64,000 nucleotides of DNA, from contig NOKP01000016.1 of NCBI GenBank assembly GCA_002682825.1, forward strand, positions 25,678 through 89,677, written 5' to 3'. The notes beneath the pieces are model-generated. The model did no database searches and had not been told where the DNA came from. It saw nothing but the letters and a program-made list of their open reading frames with translations. Below are positions 1 to 11,564 of the stretch, piece by piece. Positions within the stretch are counted from its first letter, which is position 1; every line of letters starts with the position of its first letter. The DNA is from Neonectria sp. B-13 (taxonomy: Eukaryota; Ascomycota; Sordariomycetes; Hypocreales; Nectriaceae). The position numbers and the translations under genes were made by a program.

Positions 1-600
1 ACAAGAATGATCAAAAACAAGGAATATAGCAGTAGTCAAAGATAGTAAAGAATGTTCAAAGTGATTATAGTAACAGCAAATATCATAGTAAATGATAAGA
101 CAAAAGATGTATAGTACAACAAGTAATAAAATTCATGAAGAAGAAAGAGATGATTCTTGCCAATAAGTGGCAGCCTGGGTCCCTTAAGTAGGTGCAGCCA
201 ATTGGCACTGCCCTTGCTAGCATTGAACCCCAAGTGCATAAATCCTCTAACACTGTATGCTGCACTCCCTCTGTAACCCATCGCCAAATCCTATCTTGTG
301 TAAGAGGATGGACCCACAAGGCCAACCTCAGACTAAAGCCACTACAGCCACAGTGGCTAGGGGCTTAGCCCTACAAGGACTACTTAGAGTCCTCGGCGAG
401 CAATCTCTGACTGCTCGCCAAGTTGAAGTCTTACAAGATACTGATACCTATCCTTCAAGCCTAATATCTCACCCTGGTCGAACCAACCCTTACATCTTGG
501 AACCTACATCGGGCGGGTTCACACGTGGTGGCCACTCCTTCAACTTCCGCTTCCTTGGAGAACCTTCCAGAATCATTATCAAAACCCAACGCAATGCACT
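1..600. other. AT-rich non-coding stretch with one hairpin repeat
   Basis: Positions 1-250 are AT-rich and show no credible gene on either strand. An ATG-initiated 120-codon frame lies at 257-619 on the plus strand but matches no family I know. It overlaps a structured repeat at 392-438 and runs out of frame into the transcription-factor relic that follows, so I do not call it a gene. Confidence 0.5.
392..438 (+). repeat. Hairpin-containing repeat, copy A
   Basis: GGCGAGCA at 395-402 and TGCTCGCC at 412-419 form a perfect 8-bp inverted repeat with a 9-nt loop, followed by AAG and a CTTACAA block. The same order of blocks recurs in the same orientation at 2272-2317. The two copies bracket the transcription-factor relic. 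This may be a short MITE or terminal repeat, but the family is not recognised. Confidence 0.45.
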
Positions 601-2063
601 GATCATGAGAAGTTTGTAGTCTTTATAATCCTCGCTCTTGCCAGTGGCGAATATGCTCAGTCCGAATCTCAACCAGGCATGATAGACCTGAACGATTCCG
701 AAGCGTACTTTCAGACCAGTCTATGGTTCTTCAACGGCTTTCACAATCATCCTCGAGATGTGTTCGGCATCCAAGTCGTTATGTTCCTGGCTATCTGGAT
801 GTTTGAACTCGTCCTCCAGCAGCCATAGTAACGACCTCTGGCAGGTCAGTTGATATATCATGTCTGCCGCAATTGAATCGAGTCTCCACCGTCACAACAC
901 CGACTGGAGCTTCACAGCCGAGGACCTCGAGATTCGCAACCGGACTTGGTGGTGCGCGTACAACCTAGAACCGTTCGTGAGCCCTGTATTATTTACAGAT
1001 TTTATCTCACACAAGCTCTCAAAGACAGGTAGCTGTTCTTACAGGTCACGTTCTCTTTGTCAGGGACCATGCGATCCATGCCTTGTTGTCTTCACCGTTG
1101 GCATTCGATGGTCTCAGTAGTGCAAAAACGCTGGCGGCCCCGGCCTTCCATAAACACACGGTAGTACCTTTTCGTCGCATGGTACATCTAAGACGAATCT
1201 CGGGTCGTGTCCTCGATTCCATGTACATCGCGAGAGGGCCAGACGGCAACTGTATGAGTACCTTCTTTCAGCAAATATGTGCCAGCTCAGATGAAGCTCG
1301 CAAAGACCTGAAACAATGGAAACGTCAGCTCGAATAATTGTATCTCAAACCCTCGCGCGAATACTCCGAAATGAAGGTTGAGTATTGCCTTATCCGACTT
1401 CTACTCCATCGTCCGTCCCCACATTCATGGTTCCTTCTCGTCAAATGACATCCTCTTGCTCGAAAGTCGCCGCCAGTGCCATTCATCAATGGTTGAGTAT
1501 AGTCGGAGTTCGGAATTTCGGCAGTTTGTCGCTGCTTCAGGCAGCTTCACTCCATCCTTTTGGTCGGCCTAGCCGCTCTATATTGTGATTGGTATGTCTT
1601 CTAACGAGGCCTGTTTCGCCCCTTACTGAACCATTGCAATAACAGGCCAGCTATGGCCATTCTTCAACCTGGAACCCAGAGCGCACGAACGTTGCATCGC
1701 CACGAAAACGATACAAGGATTTGTCTCGGGCTCATTAACCGCGGAATCTCTCACATAATGGCCATGTATCTTGTCCGATATCAAGCCCTGTTTCAAGCAG
1801 TGAGAACAAAAGTCTACACTGATGCGGTATCCATGAATTCATTTACCAATGAATCCCCGATACATACAGTGAATGTTCCGTCGGTAGAACTTTATAATGC
1901 ATAGGAAGGTCTAGATTTCGGAGGCGAGGTCAGTATAACGCATCTTGAAGGCGAAAGTATGGAGATATATCTCAGTTAGGTCAATGACTTCTTGGAAGGC
2001 GGCATGATGGACATGGACGAGACTCTTAACGTATGGTATGAGTCAATGGTGCAGGAACTTTAA
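601..2063 (+). pseudogene. Decayed fungal-specific transcription factor (Fungal_trans domain), N-terminus missing
   Basis: Conceptual translation alternates between frames, but the parts line up with the regulatory (middle homology) domain of Zn(II)2Cys6 transcription factors. Around 601-830 it reads SEAYFQTSLWFFNGF and DVFGIQVVMFLAIW. Around 860-970 it reads SLHRHNTDWSFTAEDLEIR followed by RTWWCAYNLE. After a probable intron (about 974-1045), RDHAIHALLSSPLAFDGLSS (1065-1124) and SGRVLDSMYIARGPDGN (1200-1250) follow. LLLHRPSPTFMVPS lies near 1400-1440, and a C-terminal DFLEGGMMDMDETLNVWYES segment ends at a TAA at 2061-2063. There are several frameshifts and stops (for example TAG TAA near 826-831). 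I find no zinc-cluster Cys6 motif upstream, so the gene is both broken and 5'-truncated. Its former target is unknown. Confidence 0.7.
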
Positions 2064-2271
2064 GACCATCAAACTCGGGATTTATTGTAATAGTTCTGGG
2101 GTAAACCATGGCAATAGCTCTCTATTGCAACGTTTATTAAATAACATCTTAAATTGGAAAAGTACGTGTCTATCCCATGAGCGAACTGTAACGGTTAGCA
2201 CCACTGTCAGTCACCTGACACCCGCACCCCCGACCTTACATAAGAGTGGGCCCAAGGCCCCTTTAAAACAC

Positions 2272-2317
2272 GCTCGGCGAGCACTCTGCGAGTCCTCGCC
2301 AAGGGAAGCTTTACAAT
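2272..2317 (+). repeat. Hairpin-containing repeat, copy B
   Basis: GGCGAGCACTC, TGC, GAGTCCTCGCC fold into a long imperfect hairpin followed by AAG and CTTTACAA. This is the same block order and orientation as copy A at 392-438. The sequence just upstream (GGGCCCAAGGCCCC) also resembles the block before copy A. Confidence 0.45.
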
Positions 2318-2449
2318 ACAGGGGAAATGCAAAGGTCGCGCGCACAGCTAGCGCGCTTTCTTTGCAAGGAGGGCCTTGAGGAACGAATTTAGCACATAAT
2401 AAAGACATAATAATAGCACGAAGACTACAGTGAATTATCTATCCCTAGC

Positions 2450-3896
2450 CTAAGCCTTCTTCGTCTGATGCCGTGCTCGTAGGGCCCGGGCTGCATCCGG
2501 AGGCACCAGTGAAGCCGACCTCTTTGCAGAGCTTCCCGTCGAGGCAGGCCTAGTGAGGTCAATCTGCTGCAACTCATCCATCTCATCGGAAGATGTGGTG
2601 TTCGTATAGGGCGTTGTTGCATCTGATGTGCCGCTGGAGACTGCTATTGGCCCTATGGCAGTGTTCATAATCTTCTCGGGACGCTTCCCTAGGCTCTTAG
2701 CTGATGCCTGAGGGGGTGTTTCATCATCTACATGCCTTGGTCTCTTCGATGGTGTACTGGGGACGAAGACATCATCATCATCACCCTCTGGCCTCGTCGG
2801 CTGCTGGATGTCCGGCGGTCCCTTCCGCTTCGCGGGCGTGGTGAACTGGGCCCTGGCATTAAAGATCGTATGCTTCTCAGCCGCTGTTCTGGAGGGCGTG
2901 CTCTGGGGCGTAGCAGGCTGGCCGCTCGTCGAGGTCTGGAATGCCCAGCTGTCTGGGACGACGATGAAGACGTAGTCCTTCTCAAGCCGCGGCGGATGCA
3001 CCATCAGCGTATGCTTTAGTAGCCCGGCAATCTTGCCAGTGCAGGTCATCGATGTGCCGGGCTGGAAGGAGGACTCTCGCCGCTGGACCATCTTTCTGCA
3101 GAGGCTGGTCCACGGCTGGGCATGGATTGGGAAGATCACAAAGACCTGGAAGGGATGGTATCCTGCAAATGGGGTCTTCTGTGCATTGCTAGGCGTCAGC
3201 CAAGTGGATAGATTCACAAACCCACAGCACTTCAGCTGGTCATCTCCCATCGATAGGAAGTCGGCGTTCAAAAGAGACAAGCCAGCGTCAACTATAGGGC
3301 CCGCAAAGCTAACCACCGGCTAGATCAACAGGAATCGATCCAAGGCAGCGAAGCTGCGACTTGCAATGCTGTCGATAGTCAGATAGCTGTGATAGCTAGA
3401 AAGATACACTGGCTTGCTCCACTTACAGCTAATATCCAAAGTTATAGACAACTAGGGCAGGGATTATATAATCCACTATCTCACCAATCTCTTCTTCAAG
3501 GCCATCAACTTGAGCCACTTCCCATGTCAGAGCGTAGGGATGTGCCCGACCATACATGAAGAACCAAGCTTCCTCCCATTCTAAAGGTATAACCTACTGG
3601 TTATAGATGGATAGGTTCAGACTGAAGAAGATGCAAGGCATATCTTCGTCTTAATGCACACATAGTCCAGTGTATTCTAGCGATGTGATCCATGCGGGTG
3701 GGGGAAGGAAGACTTGCGCAATGGCTTCTGCATTCAGACCTTTGACATGGTGCTGATCGAGCTGAGCAAACCGTGTAAGCACACCCGGCTGTACGAAGAA
3801 GAACATGGTCATGTCGCCGCCGTAGCTACACGATTGTGTGTCAAATGGCCTCTGAGAGCGCGTAAGGTCTTAGGTTGTATCATTCGGCTGGGCCAT
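2450..3896 (-). pseudogene. Helitron-associated accessory protein relic
   Basis: Reading the minus strand from an ATG at 3896 gives MAQPNDTT, a stop, then DLTRSQRPFDTQSCSYGG, FVQPGVLTRFAQLDQHHV and EWEEAWFFMYGRAHPYAL, with stops at TAA or TAG where CAA or CAG is likely. After a frame change near 3440 it continues through WSKPVYLSSYHSYLTIDSIA and, past another TAG at 3320-3322, a 288-codon open segment. That segment contains GTSMTCTGKIAGLL and HPPRLEKDYVFIVVPDSW. Its C-terminal 150 residues are low-complexity, rich in Ser, Pro, Thr and Arg, with a KRPRHVDD-like basic patch. I do not recognise a named family. The central part could be an OB-fold ssDNA-binding domain, as in RPA-like proteins carried by other Helitrons, but that is inference. 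Confidence 0.5.
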
Positions 3897-4818
3897 CTTG
3901 CAGAGATGTGGTTAATGTATGAGGAAGGAAGAAGGAGCTGGATGGGGAGGCTAAGAGGCTGGTAGGGGATGTAAAATACCCCCTAAATAATTGTATGCTG
4001 ATGTTACTGTGCCTCTGAACTGTTGGTATATGGTCTTGTATTAGTACCTAGCTGGAGGCACTACCTTTCATTTGATCGTATAAGTGAGGCAGACGTGCTG
4101 TACTGCTATACATACAGTATATAACTAAGATAGTATTTGTATATAGTAGTAGTATGTCTTAGCTAAGAAGCTGAACTAACTAAGGGTGTTATAATCCTCT
4201 TTTACTATTGGAGGATAATAGAGAGCTATAAATAGAGCAAATCAGGGTAGTATAGGCAAAAGCAAATATTCATACTAAAATACCTACTTAAACACTATAG
4301 TATATACTAGAACAAGAGAACCTAAGAGTAAAAGTATAACTTAGTCATAGAGGGAAGTCCTTATTCCCTGTGTAAAAGGCAGTAGGAAAGAGAGCAATAG
4401 ATAGCCTTATGTATCTTTAGATATGCCATAAATACACTATAGAACAGTATAAGCAATACAAGCTTAAGCAAGCTCTAGCACACCCTCCTTTGACCTCTGC
4501 CTAGGCTAAGCAAAGTGTAGTAGCAAGCCTTAAGCTATAAACATTCGATCAAACAGTCACTGCCTTTACTAATGTGGGCAGTGTCCTATTGCTACTTCCA
4601 GTGACAATATTATAAGGGCAGGCCAAGAAATTGCTTCTAGATCAATCTCTAGCCCAAGTAGAGCAGATACTATAGGTACTAATCAATACAGCTGTTTCTA
4701 ATAGAGGTGTAGAAGCATAGTCTGTGCCTCTATTGCTTATGTAAGTCATAGTGTTCTACTTATTTATAGTTCCTGCTAACGATCTATCAATAGAGTACCT
4801 AAGCCAGCTGTCTCACCA
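3897..4818. other. AT-rich intergenic spacer between divergent Helitron ORFs
   Basis: The spacer is strongly AT-rich and dense in TA dinucleotides and TAG/TAA in every frame. No ORF is supported. Its position suggests the former divergent promoter of the two element genes, overwritten by RIP-like mutation. Confidence 0.5.
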
Positions 4819-7800
4819 TTGCACTCCCCTGTAAGGCGTAGTCAGCGTCTAAAGCGGGCGGCGGCGTCTAAGCCAGCAGTAGCCTCCTCATCTAAGTCAT
4901 TACTTCAATGGCCTGTGAGAATGAGTGATCTGTTTCTACAGTCTAAAGCATTTATAGTATCAACTTGGGCCAAAGGAACCCAGCCAGTGGCTCGTGCCGT
5001 TAGGCCTAAACTATCCCTGAACCCCCTTTCTAATGCAAATGCGTCTATGCTGCCCTTGCGCCCTATGATTCCTATGAAGTGTGCCGGTGACGGTCACTGG
5101 GAAGCACTGCGCCCCCGGACCCGGGTATTCACATCATCCTCCCTCGAAGATACTGCCACCGAGCTTTCGGGGCTTCTTTGTGGTATGGATGAGGAATTCC
5201 TTGAAAGGGAAAGGCTATCCTATGGTCTGGGTTGGTGTAAGCTGGTATCCTGAGAGGTCTAAGTCAATGCTGTGCAGGCCTTCTATACAGCATTCCACGA
5301 TAAAACCACGTTGCCTATTGATACCTGTGTGCTCTACTACCATAAATGTTGTTCTATAGACCTTTAGGATATTAGCTGGGCTATGTGGGCAAGCAGTCCG
5401 GTCCTGAAGCTGGTGAGCTCCCCCTTCTCTTGTACGTAATGCTTCTCTCCGAGGAAACCAGTTAGGTTATGCAGTAACTGCATAGAGTAGATCCAAAAGG
5501 GCGGTCTTAGCCTGGCAGTACAGCTTTACTATTATATCGGCTGTGAGCATCAATACCCCCCTGAGCTTCAATGTATTACGCTTATTGAGGAGAAGCTTAT
5601 TGCATTACATTCCTGCTATGGCTATATTGTACGATACAACCTTCTAGAAGCTGGCAGGGAAAGCATTCGTTATCCTCGGCATGTCAAAGGCCACATTACA
5701 GTCTTCCCAAACAACGTACAGCAGGTCGTCACACATGTATTGCCACACCCTCTGATTCGAGTCCTTAACAAGATTCACATTTCCTGGCACAGCAAGGACA
5801 AACCTATGCCAAAGGACCTTTCCAAGCTCTTATCCGTACACCATCAAGAGGTAGAACGGGCCCTTATATAACTGCAGAGGCACAACTTGCACTATTCTAC
5901 CATTAAGATCAATGTGGTTGAAATGGCACGCTGGGGCCAGCCGGATCACAGCGTCCCCGCCGTCATATACGATCGCATGCTGCACGAGGAACCTTCTACG
6001 TAGGACAAGATCCATACGGCCCAGATCATGCCTCCAGGGGACAGAGGTCTTAATGCCTTGGAGCCAGTGCAAATCGATGACCTTGTCGCCGGCCTCCAGC
6101 AACCTGCACGCCAATCTACTAGCCTCAATGAGGCTGGGGACCAGCTGCCTCGTCTAGGCAGGGATACCGACAGCCCTACGGCCTTTGAGATGAGTCCTAC
6201 GGAGGAGGGCATGCCTTATGATGCTGCTATGGAAGATCCAAGGGAGATTCTCAATGAGCTATCAACATCCGGCATGCTTCCTCTAGATGCTGCTCCTGAA
6301 ACCAGTGATGCAAGCAAACTGTAGTTTCTCTTCGATATAGTATCTTACAGGCAGACCAAGGGGCCTATCAATGAGGCCCAGGCCTAGGCCTAGGCTGGCC
6401 AGGAAGGTATTGCTTCTGCCGAAGTGCAAGAGGATCTGAACACGGAGCCGTACATCTGTGTCAGCTACAGTGCCGAGTTCGCTGACTCTTTGGAGCCCTG
6501 GTTCTTTGCTAAGGCATTTCCTATACTGTTGCCCTATGGTCTTGGGGGCCTGAAGATCGCCGAGGAAAGGACGTCGACAGTGGCAAGGCACTGGATGGCG
6601 CAGAGCACTGAGATCAGGGGCCGGTCTCGGTCGGCGTTAGTGATAGCATTTGAGGCTGCGGTTGCGCTGATCTCCTTATGCAATCTGAGCCTCTGCGCCT
6701 GGGCTGAGATTATGTTGCAAAGGCACGGTGGGCGCTTCTCTAGTCACCATGTCTTCTCGTTCTTCGTCTTCAACATGGAGATGCGGTCATAGAACTGCAG
6801 CGTCAGCATGCTCAGTGTAAACAAGCAGGCCTTCCCGAAGGTAGAACGCTTGCTACAGTCCCTCAGCATCGAGAGGCTCAAAGCGGCAAAGGCAGATTTG
6901 GATGCTACTGGGAAAACCAGCGATGTTGTGGTCCAGGAGATGCTTTGTTCCCTGTCTATGTATGGCTTCCGGCAGCCCCTGTCCTAGGAGTCTCAGTTCA
7001 GCCTACGCTGGAAGATTAGGTCATTAATAGTCTGCTATGGCTTGCCAGCGATCTGGTTCACCTTGAATCCCAATGACATCATGAACCCCATCAAGTTATG
7101 CCTTTCAGCATACTGCAGTAGGGACCTAGCTGCTGCCAAGGGCTTCCTGCAGAGCTTAGATGCGGCCTTTAAGCGGACGAGGCTCTCCATTTCAGACCCA
7201 CTAAGTTCGGCCATTTTCTTCTACCGCGAAATCAGCCTCTTCTTCCAGTATTACATCAAGGTCGGAAAGGAATCAATATTCGGCCGCCTCAGCCAGTATT
7301 TCGGCGCTGTTGAGACCAATCAGTACAGCGCCCTTCATGTGTATAGCTTACTATAGCTCTATGGCAACCTCAACTTACACTCAGTTATCAGTACAGCAGA
7401 CGAAGATATCGGAGAGGGGATTTCCTTGCTTCACAATGGGATCACTCAGTACATCAATAGCGTCTTCTGCGAGGTCAGTGCTTAATGCCCTCTACAGTTA
7501 ACCTTAAGCGGTCTGACTGAACATTAGGACCTTGACGAGGAGTTGTACCGCGTAGTGTCAGCAGGGAGGACCATCTTTGCAGATGCTGCCGACCTCATCC
7601 ATGATACGGCAAGGCTTACAGCCGCCTTTGACGAGGAGGCCAATTTCTGCGCTGGCTGTACTCAAATCCATACACATACTGCGACCTGCGTTAAATATTC
7701 CCTCGGCAGCGGCAGTGGCAGCGGCAGCAGCAAGCGAGGCAACCGGCAGCGGGATCGCTGCCGCTTCAAAGCCCCGTGGAAGCTTGTAGAGGCGACTTCT

Positions 7801-10800
7801 TTCACCAGCGATGGGTCTTTGCAAATCCGCCGCACACATCCCCTCGTGAACCGATGGAACAAGTGCATAGCCATCGGCCTCTGCTACAACCACAACCTAT
7901 CCTTCATTATGACCCAGTCTAAGAGCCTTGCGCTACTGTACTATCTAACCAACTATACAACAAAGGTAGAAGACCCTGTTTGGAAGTGGGTGGTAGCTGC
8001 GATGGACTTCCTCCCTGTTCTCGATACGGCCAGCAATGCCGAGAACACGCCGGCCTCGAGCTTGGAGACAAGCAGCAACCCACAGCACAATAAGACGAGG
8101 CAGTTCCTTATGAGAGTCGCTAATCGTGTCTTCACCGACCGGCCTGTATCGCAAGTCGAGGTCGTTGCATATCTACTAGGGCACCCGATGGAATTCTCAC
8201 ATACGGCTACGTGGACGTACCTGAATACGAACCGACTATATTGGTATGTTCTGAAGCATTGGCTACATCTCTAAGAGGTCAGTGGCACTACCCCTATGGA
8301 TGATGCTATTGGTGAGGTAGTGCTAGTGGGAGAAGGCGGTCAGAAGATCACAGCGCTAGATGCATATCCCCACCGTAGCGCCTTACTGCAGTATCTTTGT
8401 CTCTATGATTACATAGCCCTCATTCAAATCAAGCGCTAGGCTTAGGGGCAAGCTAGGCTAGATCAAGAGATTCTGCTTGATCCAGCATAGCTACAGTCAT
8501 CGCATTAGGTGTAGGCGCTGAGGCACGCTAGCAAGCTTCCAACGGTCTGCTTAGATAGGTATCTCAGCATGGACTTCACTCTAGAGGAGGATGATGAGCA
8601 GTACTACTAGCGGTATGTTTACTCTGCATATATGTCCCTACCTGTTTCGTTTGAATAGGAGGCTTGCTTATACTATGCTGCTGGGGGTGGTAGGGCGGCG
8701 GTGCAATATCTTGGGCTCTTCGTACCCTGGCAATCCTTCACGGCCGAATCTTCGGCCGATATTAATTCCATCTGGACTACCTGGAAGCATAAGGTACTGC
8801 CTTGGATCTCATCAGTGGCCAACAACATCCAACTGCTGTGATGGTTAGTAGAAGACGCAAAGTAGGATGCGAAGCAATGGGCCGCTATCTCAGGGGACAC
8901 AGACGAGCTCGATAGAGCCGGCCATGCGGAAGATGGGCTGGGCCCTAGCAGTGATGCGTACCGGGCTGACAATGATGGGGATATCGCTAGGTTCATTGAT
9001 GTGCTTCGGAATGCCGTCAGCCCCTGGCAAGTCACTGTAGGCTCTGTAGAGCTTATGGGCGTGCTCGGCGATCTTGCTACCCTCTAAGACGACCCCGAGG
9101 AGGCAACGTCAGCACTGGGGATGGCGAGCCAGCTCTTGTCTATAGCGGCTGGGGCAATCCCCTTACAGCGCCAAGTCAGAGCCATCAAATCCCAGCAGTA
9201 GAGCGCATCAAAGGAGATCGAGGGCTGGATCCAAGGGATGCAAGATGCAGCGGCTACGCACCAGGCGATGGATACTGGGGCCCATTGTGCTGCCCTGCAG
9301 AGTGTACTGACTGGCTTTAGAGACGAAGGTATCACGGCGACGGCAGCAGACCTCGCTGCCGCGGACCGCGGCCACCAGCAGCCCGAAGCCACTGTGCAAG
9401 TAGGGCCGTCGACCTCCTTCTTCGTTCTCGGGAGGCAGCTCGCCGAACAGTTTACACTGAACCAGCGCTAGTCTATCGCTTTCCTCCTCATCTGCCGCCA
9501 CCTCGACAGTAAGCGAGAATATCAGTAGAGCGATGGCTGTGGCCTGAGGCCTGTGCCATTGCTCCTGTTCCTTGGAGGCGAAGGCAGCACAGGGAAGTCC
9601 CACGTCATCGAGGCCTCCGCCGCCCTCTTCGCGGCGAGGGATATCTCTCACCGGCTGCTGCTAACGGCGACGTCTGGCACAGCCACGGCCTGCATCAATG
9701 GTATCACTATCCACTCGGCTTGCCAGTTCACGCAGAACATGATGCAAAAGTTCCCCGGCGAGACAGACTCATCCTCACAGGCCACAAGGGCGCACTTCGT
9801 CAGCAGCCTATCGCAATCGAATTGGAAGGAGAAGTGGATGCTGGTGATCGACGAGGTAAGCATGCTCAGCGCCCAGACCCTTTTCAAGGTGAATAAGCAG
9901 CTAGGCCGGCTATGCGGCACTACCGATGCTTTCGGCAGCCTCCTGGTCATCCTCTTCTATAGCAACTTCCATCAATTCCAACCAGTGCAAAAGAGGCCTA
10001 TCCTATTATTAAGCCAGGACTTCCCATGGAATGTAGACACAACCTTCAAGGCAAGGCAGCACATTCAGCACAACAAAGCCCATGCACTATAGCTATGGTT
10101 CATGGCTATAATCATACTAGACAAGTAAGTCCATACTGCCAACAACCCAGAGCTCCAGTGACTGCTAAGCCAGATACAATCCAGAGTTTAGGACCAAGGC
10201 AACATAGATCTCCTAAACAGGCAATACTTCTAGTGCAGCTACTAGATCCCATAGGGAACAGGCCTAACAGTAATAATGCCACTGAACTAGGATCACTAGC
10301 AGTTAAACATAGAGGCAACCATCACATTCGTATAGTACTAGGCCCAGCCAGTCTCTATCTTCTTCTCAGCATAGAAATGGCTAGCTAATAAGCCTAGAGA
10401 GGTTAAGGCTGTGATAATGATAGGCCAAAACAACAATAGCACTATCCTAGTCTCTACTATCTTTATGTATATGGCTAGTATGCCTATTATAGTCAATAAG
10501 AATATACATTAGGGGCTTAAGCTTATGAATAGTACTAGCTTTACTACTATTATAGTGATCCCCAATAAGGCATTCCCTGGCCACTGTATCTTAGACTATA
10601 TCATTATCCACTTTAGCCCCCTAACAGCTATCTTATTATCTTTAGAAGCAATAAGCAGCTTCTGCTTTATAGGCCTACCGCCAGGCATAATGCTACTTAC
10701 ACTAATAAGCACCAAGATCACTATAGCCAAGCAGCTATAGTAATACCATAAAGTCTTAAGAAGGAGCCTACCCTATGTAACTACCTTTGCTTACACTAAC

Positions 10801-11082
10801 TATAAGGTTCAAGGCTATACATTAGAACATATTGCCCTTAAGCTCTATAGTACCTGCTCTATAATGGTCAATAGGGAAATAGTGCTAAGCTAGTGTAACC
10901 TATATAGCCTCTATGTGCAGTTATTATAGGCTTGATTACTATACAATATTATGCTGCTGTTGGAGGCCTGCAAGAGGGATGTTATAAGCAACTGCATCCC
11001 TAATACTATAGCAAGGGCTAAGGTAAGGCTCTACTGGCTTAGTAATGCAATAATTCGGTATGCTGAGGAGGGCTGGTTCTAA
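4819..11082 (+). pseudogene. Helitron Rep/Pif1-like helicase relic (DUF6570, Helitron_like_N, helicase)
   Basis: This is a former transposase that nicked and unwound DNA for rolling-circle transposition. In order, there is a basic N-terminus (VRRSQRLKRAA) and a DUF6570-like block around 5560-6000 with HVKGHITVFPNNVQQ and MPKDLSKLLSVHH. A FADSLEPWFFAKAFP block lies near 6470-6520. Helitron_like_N at about 6930-7500 reads YGLPAIWFTLNPNDIMNP and YFGAVETNQYSALHV. The YYLTNYTTK tyrosine motif is near 7940-7965. The helicase has Walker A GGEGSTGKS at about 9574-9600 and Walker B LVIDEVSML near 9843-9870, with C-terminal TNYKVQGYTLEHIALKL near 10800. The HUH site is destroyed: the expected HVH-x-LLW reads HVY-x-LL-stop at 7336-7356. 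Many stops are TAG in place of CAG or TGG. The final TAA is at 11080-11082. Confidence 0.85.
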
Positions 11083-11437
11083 GCCCTAAGGTAGGCCTAA
11101 TAAGGTAATAAAGAGTAAGGCCAATGAGATTTAGAATAATAAGGCCTAACTATATGCTATAAGACCTAAATGATTGGAGCCTTAATAGCTGCTAAGGGTA
11201 AGAATAATACTCCCCTTTTTTCTATGTATATGCTAGGGGGGGCCTTTTTGAGCTAGTAAAGTGGTTATAAAGAGAAAAAGTATATAATATTTATGTGAGT
11301 TTTATGTGATTGGCATTGAAATATATGGCTAATAATAGGTGTAGATTCTGAGATTCTGGGCGAATGAAAAGCGTAGATCCCATGTGATATACTACCAAAA
11401 CGTGCGGCCAATGAGCAGCGTGGATCTGGGCCTGGTG
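11083..11437. other. Helitron 3' tail and flank
   Basis: This is AT-rich sequence with no ORF. It contains the candidate Helitron terminus CTAG at 11253-11256 with a short C-run/G-run inverted repeat before it. Beyond the terminus I see nothing coding. Confidence 0.4.
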
Positions 11438-11564
11438 CGCCTGATAGAACCTTTCGTTCCTTAAGGCATAGAACCTTTCGTTCCTTAAGGCATCGTTCCT
11501 CAAGGCATACTAATACCTACGCCTGATAGAACCTTTCGTTCCTCAAGGCATACTAATACCTACC
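11438..11564 (+). repeat. Short tandem repeat built on a GAACCTTTCGTTCC core
   Basis: A 24-nt unit (core GAACCTTTCGTTCCTTAAGG) occurs twice in direct tandem at about 11446-11493. A truncated copy follows (CGTTCCTCAAGGCAT). Then a larger duplicated block contains CCTGATAGAACC and CAAGGCATACTAATACCTAC. The 15-mer TTCGTTCCTCAAGGC at 11535-11549 also occurs inverted at 2373-2387, on the other side of the Helitron. Confidence 0.75.

Larger units (their letters stand above)
2440..11256 (+). mobile_element. Degenerate Helitron (rolling-circle transposon), boundaries tentative
   Basis: The element contains a plus-strand Rep/helicase relic (4819-11082) and a divergent minus-strand accessory ORF relic (2450-3896) separated by about 900 bp of very AT-rich DNA. 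A candidate 3' end is CTAG at 11253-11256 followed by T, as expected for Helitron CTRR ends inserted between A and T. A weak CCCC/GGGG stem lies just upstream (11212-11242). The 5' end (TC after A) cannot be fixed by reading and the value given is only the edge of the accessory ORF. Former CAG codons repeatedly read TAG, which indicates RIP. The element is non-autonomous because both ORFs are broken. Confidence 0.6.
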
